64,000 bases of DNA from JAICLV01 sp036380925 (GCA_036380925.1 DASVDW010000175.1:1-64000), one strand, 5' to 3'; counted from the stretch's first letter, positions 9,008 through 17,286 are shown. The notes: generated from the sequence alone by a model not told the origin. Numbers and translations: made by a program.

Positions 9008-9741
9008 GCGGAGCCGTGACCTTGGCGACGGCTCGCCGCGTGCTGCAGCAGTTGCGCCGCGACCCGCGCACGGTAGCCCTTTTGATTGTGGTGCCCGCGC
9101 TGCTCATGACCTTGTTCCGGTGGGTTTTGAACGACCAGCGGGTGGCTTTCAACCGCATCGGTGCGCCGGTGTTCGGCGTTTTCCCGATGATCGTGATGTT
9201 CGTCGTCGCGTCGGTCGCGACGCTGCGCGAGCGGCGCACCGGCACCTTGGAGCGGTTGCTGACGATGCCGATGCACAAGCTCGATCTGCTGCTTGGGTAC
9301 GGGATCGCCTTCGGCGCGGCCGCGATCGCGCAGGTCGGCGTCTGTCTGCTGCTCACAATTGGTCCGCTCGGCCTGCGGGTGAGCGGCAGCGGGTGGCTGC
9401 TGTTCTTGATCGGTGTGTGCTCCGCGCTTCTCGGCATGGCGTTGGGCCTGCTGCTTTCGGCCTTCGCGGGAAGCGAGTTCCAGGCGGTCCAGTTCATGCC
9501 CGCCGTGATGTTCCCTCAACTGCTGCTGTGCGGTCTCGTCACGCCCCGGGACAAGATGGATTCGGTGCTGCACGGCGTCTCAGACGCGCTGCCGATGACG
9601 TACGCGGTCGACGCGCTGCAACGGGTCACGAGGACGGCGCGGGTTGACGGCCAGCTTGTCGTCGACTTGGTCGTGCTCGCCCTTGTCGCCGTCGCGGCGC
9701 TCGCGCTCGGGGCCGCGACCCTGCGTCGCCGAACCGCCTGA
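9004..9741 (+). CDS. ABC-2 type transporter permease
   Basis: Membrane partner of the preceding ATPase, 245 residues with about six hydrophobic spans (for example ALLIVVPALLMTLF, FPMIVMFVVASVATL, LLLGYGIAFGAAAIAQVGV, MPAVMFPQLLLCGLV). The amphipathic segment RERRTGTLERLLTMP after span 2 is typical of ABC-2 exporters of the drug or polysaccharide type. The substrate cannot be told. It starts within the ATGA overlap with the ATPase gene. Confidence 0.88.
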   Translation: MSGAVTLATARRVLQQLRRDPRTVALLIVVPALLMTLFRWVLNDQRVAFNRIGAPVFGVFPMIVMFVVASVATLRERRTGTLERLLTMPMHKLDLLLGYGIAFGAAAIAQVGVCLLLTIGPLGLRVSGSGWLLFLIGVCSALLGMALGLLLSAFAGSEFQAVQFMPAVMFPQLLLCGLVTPRDKMDSVLHGVSDALPMTYAVDALQRVTRTARVDGQLVVDLVVLALVAVAALALGAATLRRRTA

Positions 9742-9810
9742 GGTGCGCGCCCGTGGCGGCGCTCACCGCGTAGCCTGGGGCGGCCGGTTGGCGGAGCGGA
9801 AGGAGAACGG

Positions 9811-10740
9811 GTGCTGCGCCGCATGCTGCTGTCGGCTGCCGAGAGCGGCCGCCTGAGGAAGGCCGTCGTGCGAGCGCCGCTGTCGCGCGGCGTGGTCCGC
9901 CGGTTCGTCGCCGGTGAGAACGTCGACGCCGCGCTCGCGGCGACGCGTCAGCTGGTCGCTCAGGGCCTGCTCGCGACCATCGACCGGCTTGGTGAGGCGA
10001 CCACCGACGCTGATCAGGCGCGCGCCACCGCCGACGCCTACGTCGAGCTCTTAGGGCGCGTGGCCGACGCCCAACTGTCCGCGTTCGCCGAGGTCTCGCT
10101 GAAGCTCTCGTCGCTCGGGCAGGCGTTGCCGCGCGACGGCGAGCAGATCGCGCTCGACCAGGCGCGTCGGGTCTGCGCCGCCGCAGCGGCCGCCGGCACC
10201 ACGGTGACGCTCGACATGGAAGACCACACCACCACCGACAAAACCCTTGCCGCGTTGAAGGAACTGCGGATTGACTTTCCCGACACCGGCGCCGTCGTGC
10301 AGGCATACCTGCGTCGAACCGAGGCGGACTGTCGCGACCTGTCAGGTGAGGGAAGCCGCATCCGGTTGTGCAAGGGCGCGTATCGCGAGCCGGCTTCGGT
10401 GGCTTTTCAAGACCAGGCGGACGTCGACCGCTCGTACGTCCGTTGTCTGCGCATTCTCATGCGCGGTGCGGGATACCCCATGGTGGCGACGCACGACCCG
10501 CGGCTCATCGCGATCGCGGGGGCGATGGCGTTGCAAGCCGGGCGCGAGCGCGGCGAGTACGAGTACCAGCTGCTCTACGGTGTGCGGCCGGACGAGCAGC
10601 GTCGGCTCGCCGCCAAGGGCGAGAAGACAAGGGTGTATCTGCCGTACGGCTCCGAGTGGTATCGGTACCTGATGCGCCGGCTGGCCGAACGCCCGGCCAA
10701 CGTAGCGTTTTTCCTCCGAGCGGTTGCGAGCAAAGGATGA
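9811..10740 (+). CDS. Proline dehydrogenase
   Basis: FAD enzyme oxidising proline to pyrroline-5-carboxylate, the monofunctional PRODH type of actinobacteria (309 residues). It has the TIM-barrel motifs VTLDMEDHTTTD, RIRLCKGAYREP, MVATHDPRLI and the C-terminal substrate-binding RVYLPYGSEWYRYLMRRLAE. The GTG start has GGAAGGAG 6 nt upstream. proC follows after 4 bp, so the degradation step and the P5C-reducing step of the proline cycle are encoded side by side. Confidence 0.92.
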   Translation: MLRRMLLSAAESGRLRKAVVRAPLSRGVVRRFVAGENVDAALAATRQLVAQGLLATIDRLGEATTDADQARATADAYVELLGRVADAQLSAFAEVSLKLSSLGQALPRDGEQIALDQARRVCAAAAAAGTTVTLDMEDHTTTDKTLAALKELRIDFPDTGAVVQAYLRRTEADCRDLSGEGSRIRLCKGAYREPASVAFQDQADVDRSYVRCLRILMRGAGYPMVATHDPRLIAIAGAMALQAGRERGEYEYQLLYGVRPDEQRRLAAKGEKTRVYLPYGSEWYRYLMRRLAERPANVAFFLRAVASKG

Positions 10741-10744
10741 GGCA

Positions 10745-11536
10745 ATGATCGCGGTCATCGGCGCAGGCAAGATGGGCGAGGCGTTGATCTCCGGGCTGTT
10801 GAAGGCGGGCGCCAGCCCTGACGACCTGCTCATCACCGAGCGGTATGAGGCGCGCGCGCAAGAGTTGACTCAACGCTATGGCGTGAAGGCGGTGGCCAAC
10901 GCCGAGGCGGCGAAGCTCGCCGACACCCTGGTGATCGCGGTGAAGCCGCAGGACATGGACGCGTTGCTCGCCGAACTCTCGACAGCGGTGACGCCCGACC
11001 GGCTCATCGTCACCATCGCGGCGGGCGTTCCGACGGCGGCGATCGAAAAGCGGTTGGTCGAAGACGTTCCCGTCGTCCGCGTCATGTCGAACACCCCGGC
11101 GCTCGTCGGCGAGGCGATGAGCGCGGTCGCCGCCGGCGCCCATGCGAAGGAAGAGCATCTGGAGCGCGCCGAGGACATCTTCCGGCCGGTCGGCAAGGTG
11201 ATCCGGCTGCCGGAAAGCCAACTCGACGCGGTCACCGCGCTCTCGGGCAGCGGTCCGGCGTACGTGTTCTACCTCGTCGAGGCCATGACCGACGCCGGCA
11301 TCTTGCTCGGGCTCCCGCGGTCGATCGCCCACGACCTCATCGTGCAGACCGTGGTCGGCGCGGGCGCGATGCTGCGGGATTCCGGCGAGCATCCGGTCAC
11401 GCTGCGGGAGGCCGTCACCTCCCCAGCGGGCACGACGATCGCCGCGATCCGGGAGTTGGAAAACCACGGCGTGCGAGCCGCGTTCTTGGCCGCGCTGGAA
11501 GCCGCGCGGGATCGCTCGCGCGAGCTAGCGCGGTAG
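10745..11536 (+). CDS. proC: Pyrroline-5-carboxylate reductase
   Basis: Last step of proline synthesis: NAD(P)H-dependent reduction of P5C. 263 residues. The N-terminal Rossmann motif is MIAVIGAGKMGEALISGL; the C-terminal dimer and substrate domain has SGSGPAYVFYLVEAM and the P5CR signature around VTSPAGTTIAA. ATG 10745 lies right after the proline dehydrogenase stop with AAAGGA upstream. The 3' end overlaps the convergent GlxA-type regulator gene by 12 bp. Confidence 0.95.
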   Translation: MIAVIGAGKMGEALISGLLKAGASPDDLLITERYEARAQELTQRYGVKAVANAEAAKLADTLVIAVKPQDMDALLAELSTAVTPDRLIVTIAAGVPTAAIEKRLVEDVPVVRVMSNTPALVGEAMSAVAAGAHAKEEHLERAEDIFRPVGKVIRLPESQLDAVTALSGSGPAYVFYLVEAMTDAGILLGLPRSIAHDLIVQTVVGAGAMLRDSGEHPVTLREAVTSPAGTTIAAIRELENHGVRAAFLAALEAARDRSRELAR

Positions 11537-12481
11537 CCGCCGCCCGTCGCCGAACGCCTGGCGGTACTGCGACGGCGAGACGCCGACCGCGCGTCGAAAG
11601 TGCGCGCGCAGGTTGGCCGCGGTGCCCAGGCCGCTGTGCTCGGCCACCCGGTCGACGCTTTGCCGCGTGGTCTCGAGCAGCTCGCGCGCGCGGTCGATGC
11701 GCGCGGAGAGCAGCCACTGCAGCGGCGTGACCCCGGTCTCGGCGACGAACCGGCGCGCGAACGTGCGCTCCGACACGTGCGCGTGCCGGGCCAGCTCGCG
11801 CACGGTCAGCGGCTTGCCGAGTCGCCGCAGTGCCCATTGCCGGGTCGCCGCGAGGGACGACGTCGCGTCGTCGACGGGTAGCGCTTGCTCGATGAACTGC
11901 GCCTGTCCACCGGATCGGTGCGGCGCCGCCACAATCCACCGGGCCACCTTGTTCGCCACCCGCGCCCCCAGGTCTCGCCGGACGACGTGCAGGCACAGGT
12001 CGATCCCGCAGCACACGCCGGCGGAGGTGAGCACCGAGCCGTCGTCGACGAACAGCACGGTTCGATCGACGTCGACGGCCGGAAAACGGGCGGCAAGCTC
12101 GTCGGCGAAGCGCCAGTGCGTCGCCGCTCGGCGGCCGTCGAGAACGCCAGCCTTGGCCAGGGCGAAGGCGCCGGTGCAGATCGAGACCATGCGGCGCCCC
12201 CGCGCGTGCGCCCGCGCCAGCGCTGCAGGCAGCGCCTCGGGCAAGTCTTGAGTCGGCGGCCAGAAGCCGACGACGACAACGGTGTCGGCGCGTGCGACCG
12301 TCCGCAAATCTCCCTGTGGCACAAGGGAGAAGCCGGACGTCGTGCGGGCAGGATTGCCGTCGGCGGTGCACAGCGTGACCCGATACGGGAGCTCTTCGGC
12401 GCTGAAGATCTGCGCCGGGATCGCGACATCGAGCGGCACCACCCGGTCGATCGCAAGGATTGCCACTCGGTGCTCGCTCAT
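11525..12481 (-). CDS. GlxA/FtrA-type AraC family transcriptional regulator
   Basis: 318 residues. The N-terminal DJ-1/PfpI-like domain (about 1-180) has the nucleophile-elbow-like SICTGAFALA; the C-terminal AraC helix-turn-helix pair (about 215-310) contains HVSERTFARRF and GLGTAANLRAHFRRAVG. Such proteins are regulators whose PfpI domain senses a small ligand. Target genes are unknown; the divergent HD-domain gene is the obvious candidate. ATG lies 6 nt after a TAGATT box on the minus strand. Confidence 0.9.
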   Translation of the reverse strand: MSEHRVAILAIDRVVPLDVAIPAQIFSAEELPYRVTLCTADGNPARTTSGFSLVPQGDLRTVARADTVVVVGFWPPTQDLPEALPAALARAHARGRRMVSICTGAFALAKAGVLDGRRAATHWRFADELAARFPAVDVDRTVLFVDDGSVLTSAGVCCGIDLCLHVVRRDLGARVANKVARWIVAAPHRSGGQAQFIEQALPVDDATSSLAATRQWALRRLGKPLTVRELARHAHVSERTFARRFVAETGVTPLQWLLSARIDRARELLETTRQSVDRVAEHSGLGTAANLRAHFRRAVGVSPSQYRQAFGDGRRLPR

Positions 12482-12487
12482 GGCAGG

Positions 12488-12493
12488 AATCTA
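12488..12493 (-). promoter_or_regulatory. Putative -10 box for the GlxA-type regulator (leaderless type)
   Basis: TAGATT on the minus strand, 6 nt upstream of the ATG. It lies in the 70-bp divergent spacer shared with the HD-domain gene. Confidence 0.45.
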
Positions 12494-12551
12494 TCGCACA
12501 ACGGCATAACCGCCACTCGCCGTTTCCCTGAGACGGATGGAGACTTCGCGC

Positions 12552-13202
12552 ATGACGATTCAAGAGTCAGCCGACGACCTCGCGCTTCCGAACACCCGCC
12601 TCGCGGCGGAGACCGCGCGGTTCGTGGCGACCCACGAGCCTCCTGCCATCGCGAACCACAGCATCCGCAGCTACCTTTTCGCGCGGATCCTCGCCCGGCG
12701 GCGCGGCATGCGACCGGGGCAGGATTTCGACGACGAGCTGCTCTTTCTGGCTTGCGCGCTTCACGACATCGGCTTGACGGCGATCGCCGACAAGGAGCAG
12801 CGCTTCGAGGTCGACGGCGCCGACGCGGCCGCCGAGTTCCTCGCCGGCAAGGGCCTTTCGTCGTCCGACGTCGACGCCGTGTGGCAGGCGATCGCGTTGC
12901 ACACCTCCGGCGGCATCGCCGAACGTCGCGGACCCCTCTGCCAACTCACCCGCGGCGGCGTCGCGCTCGACATCAGCGCCGACGGCGGGATCGTCGACGA
13001 CGACGCCGCGCGGGCCATTCATTCCAGATACCCGCGGCTGTCGATGGCGCGCGAGCTTGTCGACGCGATCGTCGCGCAGGTCCGCGCCAAGCCGGCGAAG
13101 GCGCCCGCGTACTCGCTGCCGGCGGAGCTGGCCCGCGAGCGGCACGACCTCGGGGTCACCGGCGTCGAGCGGGCGGCCCGGTCAGGTCGGTGGGGCGAGT
13201 GA
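12552..13202 (+). CDS. HD domain-containing hydrolase
   Basis: 216-residue metal-dependent hydrolase of the HD superfamily. The first His lies in EPPAIANHSIRSYLFA and the HD pair in CALHDIGLT; the arrangement resembles cyanamide hydratase-like HD proteins found beside GlxA regulators. ATG 12552 is preferred (GGAG 9 nt upstream) over ATG 12537. It is divergent from the GlxA-type gene, suggesting regulation by it (inference). The substrate is unknown. Confidence 0.8.
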   Translation: MTIQESADDLALPNTRLAAETARFVATHEPPAIANHSIRSYLFARILARRRGMRPGQDFDDELLFLACALHDIGLTAIADKEQRFEVDGADAAAEFLAGKGLSSSDVDAVWQAIALHTSGGIAERRGPLCQLTRGGVALDISADGGIVDDDAARAIHSRYPRLSMARELVDAIVAQVRAKPAKAPAYSLPAELARERHDLGVTGVERAARSGRWGE

Positions 13203-13214
13203 CGCCGAGGTCGG

Positions 13215-13220
13215 TAGCGT
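13215..13220 (+). promoter_or_regulatory. Putative -10 box for the AcuC-like gene (leaderless type)
   Basis: TAGCGT, 6 nt upstream of the GTG at 13227, with no good ribosome binding site in between. Confidence 0.4.
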
Positions 13221-13226
13221 GAACCG

Positions 13227-14402
13227 GTGAGCAACGATCACCCGCTCAGCGTGGTGTGGGACGACGACCTGGCCGACTACGACTTCGGGCCGGGCCATCC
13301 GCTCGCGCCGGTGCGTGTGCAACTCACCATCGAGTTGGCGCGCGCGATCGGCGTGTTCGAGCACGACAACGTCACGGTGATAGCGCCGGCGCCGATTGAC
13401 GACGACCAGTTGCTGACCGTGCACGACGCCGACTACGTCGCGGCGGTGCAGGCTGAGCGCCCCAGTTCGCGCTACGGCTTGGGCACCGCCGACGTCCCTG
13501 TGTTCGGCGGCATGCACGTGGCGTCGCGGCGGGTCGCGGGCGCGACGGTGGCCGCCGCGAAGGCGGTGTTGGACGGCGTCGCCGTCCACGGGGTCAACGT
13601 CGCGGGCGGCCTGCATCACGCGATGCCGGGCGCGGCGTCCGGGTTCTGCGTCTACAACGACCCGGCCATCGCAATCCGCTGGCTGCTCGACCACGGCGTC
13701 GATCGGATCGCCTACGTCGACATCGACGTCCACCACGGCGACGGCGTCCAGGAGATCTTCTACGACGACGCGCGGGTGCTCACGATCTCGTTGCACCAAA
13801 ACGGCCGAACGCTCTTTCCCGGCACCGGTTTTCCCGAGGACGTCGGCGGACCCCGGGCGCGCGGTTACGCGGTCAACCTCGCGCTGCCGCCCGGCACCGC
13901 CGACGCCGGGTGGCTGCGCGCGTTTCACGCGGTCGTGCCGCCGCTGGTGCGCGAGTTCCGGCCGACCGTCTTGGTCAGCCAGCACGGCTGCGACAGCCAT
14001 CGGCTCGACCCGCTGGCCCAGCTGGCGCTCAGCGTCGACGGGCAGCGCGCGGCCGCGGTCGCCATCCACAACCTGGCGCACCAGGTGTGCGACGGTCGCT
14101 GGGTCGCCACCGGGGGTGGCGGATACGCGCTCGCGCAGGTGGTGCCGCGCACCTGGACGCATCTCCTCGCCGAGGCGGCCGGCCACCCGATCGAACCGAC
14201 CAGCCCGACACCGAAGGCATGGCAGGACCTCGTCGTCGCCCGCACCGGCGCGACGCCGCCGATCACGATGACGGACGACGAGCCCGCCACGTATGCGGAC
14301 TTCGCCGGCGGTCGCGATCCCGCCAACCCGGTGGACCGCGCGATCGTGGGCACCATGCGGGCGGTGTTTCCGTACCACGGCATAGACGTGAGCGATCTTT
14401 GA
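13227..14402 (+). CDS. Acetoin utilization protein AcuC-like (class I/II histone deacetylase fold)
   Basis: Zinc-dependent deacetylase of the arginase/HDAC superfamily, 391 residues. The active-site signatures are intact: GGLHHAMPGAASGFCVYND, the zinc-ligand segment YVDIDVHHGDGVQEIFY, SQHGCDSHRLDPL and the catalytic-Tyr loop GGGGYA. AcuC in Bacillus deacetylates acetyl-CoA synthetase; here the substrate is inferred to be acetyl-lysine on a protein. The stop overlaps the next start (TGATG). Confidence 0.9.
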   Translation: MSNDHPLSVVWDDDLADYDFGPGHPLAPVRVQLTIELARAIGVFEHDNVTVIAPAPIDDDQLLTVHDADYVAAVQAERPSSRYGLGTADVPVFGGMHVASRRVAGATVAAAKAVLDGVAVHGVNVAGGLHHAMPGAASGFCVYNDPAIAIRWLLDHGVDRIAYVDIDVHHGDGVQEIFYDDARVLTISLHQNGRTLFPGTGFPEDVGGPRARGYAVNLALPPGTADAGWLRAFHAVVPPLVREFRPTVLVSQHGCDSHRLDPLAQLALSVDGQRAAAVAIHNLAHQVCDGRWVATGGGGYALAQVVPRTWTHLLAEAAGHPIEPTSPTPKAWQDLVVARTGATPPITMTDDEPATYADFAGGRDPANPVDRAIVGTMRAVFPYHGIDVSDL

Positions 14403-15259
14403 TGACGCGAGACTCGCTGGTTCGCCACCTGATCGACACCCGTATCGCCGGCGCCGTCGCCACCAGTCGCGAGAACAACCTGGCCAACTTCCGGCTGATG
14501 TCGCAGCGCGACCCCGGTTACACGTTCGGCCTGCCGCTGCGCGGGGAGTGGTCGTTCGACGACGTGCTCGCCCTGATGGCGGCCCGCTGCGGCGTGTCGG
14601 CCGACGCCATGTACGACGCCGGGGACGACACCATCGACCCGGAGCTGACCGTCGACCGGCTCGACGCGATGGCGGACCGGTTGCGCGACGTCGCGCGCGG
14701 CCGCGGCCGGGTGCTGATCGCGACCGGCCACCCGACCGGCCTGCTGGCGGTGCATCTCGAGATCGGCCGCGCGCTGCGCGCCGCCGGCTGCACCCTGCTC
14801 GAGCCCGACGCGGTGTGGCGGGACGTCGACCGGGCCGGCAAACCGCATGAGCGGCACATCCGGCACCTGCTCGGGGCGGCGGTCGCGAGCCAGGGGGCGA
14901 ACTTGCTGCACACCCACTCGCCGGTCCCGATGCAGATCATGCTCGACTCGCTCACGTCGTCCGGCCAACCGCTGCCCGACCTGGTGGTCGCCGACCACGG
15001 TTACGCGGGCGCGGCCGGGGCGGCCGGGGCGCCGACGGTCGGGTTCGCCGATTGCAACGACCCGGCGCTGTTCGTCGGTGAGGCCGAAGGAGACGTCGCC
15101 GTTTGCGTGCCGCTCGACGACAACGTGGCGCCGCAGCTGTACGCCCCAATGACCAGTTACCTGCTGGCGAGGACGTTCGGGTCGCGGCCAGGTGTGGATG
15201 ACGTCCATCAGGGCATCGCAGGAGGGAGCTTCGTCTCACTCCACTCGGAGGTGGACTGA
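14402..15259 (+). CDS. Phosphatase-like conserved actinobacterial protein
   Basis: 285 residues, soluble. Actinobacterial homologues in this gene order are usually annotated phosphatase, but I see no classical phosphatase signature. Notable stretches are VLIATGHPTGLLAVHLEIGR, which resembles a phosphate-binding loop, LLHTHSPVPMQIML, and a C-terminal DHGYAGAAGAAGAPTVGFAD repeat-like Gly/Ala loop. The start ATG overlaps the AcuC stop (TGATG), so the two are probably co-translated; function uncertain. Confidence 0.7.
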   Translation: MTRDSLVRHLIDTRIAGAVATSRENNLANFRLMSQRDPGYTFGLPLRGEWSFDDVLALMAARCGVSADAMYDAGDDTIDPELTVDRLDAMADRLRDVARGRGRVLIATGHPTGLLAVHLEIGRALRAAGCTLLEPDAVWRDVDRAGKPHERHIRHLLGAAVASQGANLLHTHSPVPMQIMLDSLTSSGQPLPDLVVADHGYAGAAGAAGAPTVGFADCNDPALFVGEAEGDVAVCVPLDDNVAPQLYAPMTSYLLARTFGSRPGVDDVHQGIAGGSFVSLHSEVD

Positions 15260-15301
15260 TGCCTCAGGACGTGACCTCTTCCCCACCGGCCCCAACATCG
15301 C

Positions 15302-15324
15302 TACTCTCAGTGACGCACGTGCGT
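15302..15324 (+). promoter_or_regulatory. -10-like TACTCT followed by a 12-bp palindrome
   Basis: TACTCT at 15302-15307 is followed at 15313-15324 by the perfect palindrome ACGCACGTGCGT, which would sit at the transcription start of the HTH gene at 15383. This is a good place for a repressor site; the binding protein is unknown. Confidence 0.4.
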
Positions 15325-15382
15325 GATCGTTGCCGCCGGAGGGGAAGCCGGCGCCCGTCGCGTGCTGAAGGTTCGGTGCGTC

Positions 15383-15598
15383 ATGGGTGCAGGTGAGCGG
15401 CCACGCGACAAGGCGCTGGCCGAGGTCCGATTTTTGACGGTGGCGGAGGTCGCCACCTTGATGCGGGTGTCGAAGATGACGGTGTACCGGCTGGTGCACT
15501 CCGGAGAGTTGCCGGCGGTGCGGGTCGGGCGCTCGTTTCGGGTGCCTGAGCAGGCGGTGCACACCTACCTGCGAGACGCCTTCATCGAAGCCGGCTGA
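15383..15598 (+). CDS. Excisionase-type helix-turn-helix DNA-binding protein
   Basis: 71 residues made of a single MerR/excisionase-like winged HTH: LTVAEVATLMRVSKMTVYRL forms the HTH and VRVGRSFRVPEQAVHTYL the wing and last helix. It is a sister of BldC (encoded at 42393 in this window) and resembles a small DNA-binding protein widespread in actinobacteria. ATG 15383 is chosen because the homologous region begins soon after it; an upstream GTG at 15323 would lie inside a palindrome. It is not linked to any integrase, so probably a regulator. Confidence 0.85.
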   Translation: MGAGERPRDKALAEVRFLTVAEVATLMRVSKMTVYRLVHSGELPAVRVGRSFRVPEQAVHTYLRDAFIEAG

Positions 15599-15715
15599 CC
15601 GCACTCGTTACCCTGGTCACCGCACGGGCCCACCGGATCTCACCGGGGTCAGTGGCCTCGGGTTGAGAAGACACGGGCGGTTACGGTTCGTCCGCCGATG
15701 GGAAGCAGGTTCGTC

Positions 15716-15814
15716 GTGGGCTCAGTGATCAAGAAGCGCCGCAAGCGGATGGCGAAGAAGAAGCACCGCAAGCTGCTCAAGCGCACTCGCGTTCAGCGGC
15801 GCAACAAGAAGTGA
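15716..15814 (+). CDS. bS22-like 30S ribosomal peptide (AURKAIP1/COX24 domain), 32 aa
   Basis: Very small and very basic protein, GTG start, reading MGSVIKKRRKRMAKKKHRK then ending RTRVQRRNKK. It belongs to the AURKAIP1/COX24 family, which in actinobacteria is found on the small ribosomal subunit (bS22). GGGAAGCAGG stands just upstream as the ribosome binding site. It follows the excisionase-type HTH gene, a common order in actinobacteria, and is followed by a strong hairpin. Confidence 0.9.
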   Translation: MGSVIKKRRKRMAKKKHRKLLKRTRVQRRNKK

Positions 15815-15839
15815 CCGCGCCGCGGCGTTGACCCTGCGG

Positions 15840-15865
15840 CCTGGCCGGGCGACTAGCCCGGCAGG
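15840..15865 (+). terminator. Hairpin between convergent genes
   Basis: A perfect 7-bp stem GCCGGGC/GCCCGGC around a 5-nt loop, extended by CCT/AGG across one bulged base. It lies 26 nt after the bS22-like gene and covers the stop codon of the convergent CAP gene. No T-run follows, as is common for actinobacterial terminators. Confidence 0.5.
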
Positions 15866-16734
15866 CCGGACATGATCGTCGCGAACGTCAGCAGCTGCGA
15901 CACCGGGTCGCTGGCGTTCGCCAGCGCCGGGCTGGACGCCGCCGCCACCAACTGTGAGCCGAGCGCCGACGCGCTCGGGCTGGCGTCGTGCGGCGCCGCC
16001 GGTTGGCCTGCGGGCTGCGGCGTCGCGGCGGCGTTGGCGGCGTTGGCGGTGTTGGCGGTGTTGGCGGTCGAGGGATGCGCTGGCGTGGCCGGCGCAGCGG
16101 GCTTGGCCGGCTGGTTGTGTTGCGTCGCCGGCTGCGCCGGCGTGGCCGGTTGCGCCGGTTTGGCGGGCTGGACGGGCGCCGGTTTGGCCGGCGCCGGAGC
16201 GGGGGCCGCGGCGCTGGCCGGCCGCTTGAAGTCGACGACCACCCACAGCACCCGGCAGTCGCAGCTGGGCAGGATCGAGGTGGCCGAGCCGACGCCCATC
16301 AGCGTGTACTTCGGGTTCAAGATGTTCGCCCGGTGCTCGGGGGAGTTCATGAAGGCGCGTTGCACGGAGGGGATGTCGGCGGCCATGCCGACGTTCTCGC
16401 CCAGGTTGGTCCAGTTGGTGACCTGACTGCGCAACGCGCCGTTGTGCGACAGCGTGTTCGCCGCGGCGAGGTGGTTCGCCCACGCCTGCGCGACCGAGGT
16501 CAGCTGCGCGTCGACGCGCAGGCCGGGAAGTCCGGCCGACGCGCGGGCGGCGTTGGTCGCCGCGGCGAGGTCGCCGGAGGGGCTGGCGAAGGCTGGGGCG
16601 GCGAACGCGGTGGATCCGACCACCGCGCCGACCGTCACCACGGCGGCGGTCACCAGCTTGGCCAGCCTTCGGCCGATCGGCGGGTGACCGGCGAACTGGC
16701 GGGAAACCAGCGGGAGCGACAAGCGCACGAGCAC
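15853..16734 (-). CDS. Secreted CAP-domain (SCP/PR1-like) protein
   Basis: 293 residues. A basic N-region and hydrophobic core (VTAAVVTVGAVVGSTAF) end in an AxA-type signal peptidase site near AAPAFASP. The CAP domain (about residues 50-170) has the expected AWANHLAAANTLSHNGAL, LGENVGMA and MNSPEHRANILNPKYTLMGVG motifs, followed by CDCRVLWVVVDF. The rest is a low-complexity Pro/Ala/Gln/Asn tail (about 175-265) typical of wall-spanning regions. Likely acts at or outside the cell wall. Start GTG with GGGA close upstream; the N-terminal start is uncertain by a few codons. Confidence 0.85.
   Translation of the reverse strand: MLVRLSLPLVSRQFAGHPPIGRRLAKLVTAAVVTVGAVVGSTAFAAPAFASPSGDLAAATNAARASAGLPGLRVDAQLTSVAQAWANHLAAANTLSHNGALRSQVTNWTNLGENVGMAADIPSVQRAFMNSPEHRANILNPKYTLMGVGSATSILPSCDCRVLWVVVDFKRPASAAAPAPAPAKPAPVQPAKPAQPATPAQPATQHNQPAKPAAPATPAHPSTANTANTANAANAAATPQPAGQPAAPHDASPSASALGSQLVAAASSPALANASDPVSQLLTFATIMSGLPG
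16033..16068. repeat. Four 9-nt tandem units inside the CAP gene
   Basis: Four head-to-tail copies of GTTGGCGGT (one ends in C). On the coding strand they encode the Ala/Asn/Thr repeat in the low-complexity tail of the CAP protein, a likely site of length variation. Confidence 0.7.
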
Positions 16735-16909
16735 GATCCCTTCGCGGTTGCATTGGCGACAGGAATTCGCTCGGTCAGAAGGGCGCAGCGCTTGAGGAGC
16801 AAATACGAATAAATCCGGACTAATCGACGCGCGTTCACCCGGTTGGCGTAGTCGACCGCGAGCCCTGGGCGCCCGGAGACCGCGGCGCGCGGCCCCGCGG
16901 CCCCGGGCC
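16735..16909. other. Divergent intergenic region with AT-rich patch
   Basis: Spacer between the CAP gene (minus) and the glutaredoxin-like gene (plus). It contains an unusually AT-rich patch at about 16801-16826, a likely promoter element for one of the two genes. I looked for a c-di-AMP (ydaO-type) riboswitch on the minus strand, often found before cell-wall genes, and could not recognise its conserved core. Confidence 0.4.
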
Positions 16910-16915
16910 TAGAGT
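16910..16915 (+). promoter_or_regulatory. Putative -10 box for the glutaredoxin-like gene
   Basis: TAGAGT, 8 nt upstream of the GTG at 16924. Confidence 0.4.
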
Positions 16916-16923
16916 CGGGGATC

Positions 16924-17196
16924 GTGAACGCGAGGGCGGCGGACGCCGCCGAGCCGTCGGCGCGGGTGTTGCTCCTCAGCCGACCGGGCTGCCACCTGTG
17001 CGACGACGCCCGGGAGGTGGTCGCGCGGGTCGCCGCCGAGTGCGGCGAGCGGTTCGTCGAGCGCGACATCACCCAAGACCCCGAGCTGCTCGCCGAGCAC
17101 GGCGAGTCGATTCCGGTGGTCTTCGTTGACGGCGTCCAGGTGGACTTTTGGCGGGTCTCGCCGCAACGTTTGCGAGCGGCCCTCGGCCGTCGCTGA
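16924..17196 (+). CDS. Glutaredoxin family protein
   Basis: 90-residue thioredoxin-fold protein of the DUF836/glutaredoxin-like group. It has CxxC C23-H-L-C26 in LLSRPGCHLCDDA, the cis-Pro in ESIPVVFVDG and a C-terminal helix. This family commonly precedes rex-hem operons in actinobacteria; a role in thiol redox balance is likely but the partner is unknown. Confidence 0.85.
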   Translation: MNARAADAAEPSARVLLLSRPGCHLCDDAREVVARVAAECGERFVERDITQDPELLAEHGESIPVVFVDGVQVDFWRVSPQRLRAALGRR

Positions 17197-17256
17197 TCGG
17201 GCGGGTCGGCGCTTTCAAGATCGCTAGTTTTGTGCCCCCGTTGGTGCTGGCCTTAC

Positions 17257-17274
17257 TCTGGGGTGACCCCCAGA
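17257..17274 (+). promoter_or_regulatory. Perfect 7-bp inverted repeat just upstream of rex
   Basis: TCTGGGG/CCCCAGA around TGAC, ending 12 bp before the first possible rex start. It does not match the known Rex operator (TTGTGAA-N4-TTCACAA). It may be the terminator hairpin of the glutaredoxin-like gene or an operator or attenuator of the rex-hem operon. Confidence 0.4.
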
Positions 17275-17286
17275 TCCGGAGCTTGA

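Noticed and set aside
15383..15598. Phage excisionase
   Set aside because: No integrase, att-like repeat or phage gene nearby; the fold is shared with BldC-type regulators.
16033..16068. CRISPR-like short repeats
   Set aside because: Units are 9 nt, contiguous and in frame within a coding region; there are no spacers.
16735..16909. c-di-AMP (ydaO-type) riboswitch before the CAP-domain gene
   Set aside because: The context is suggestive, but I could not find the conserved core on the minus strand.
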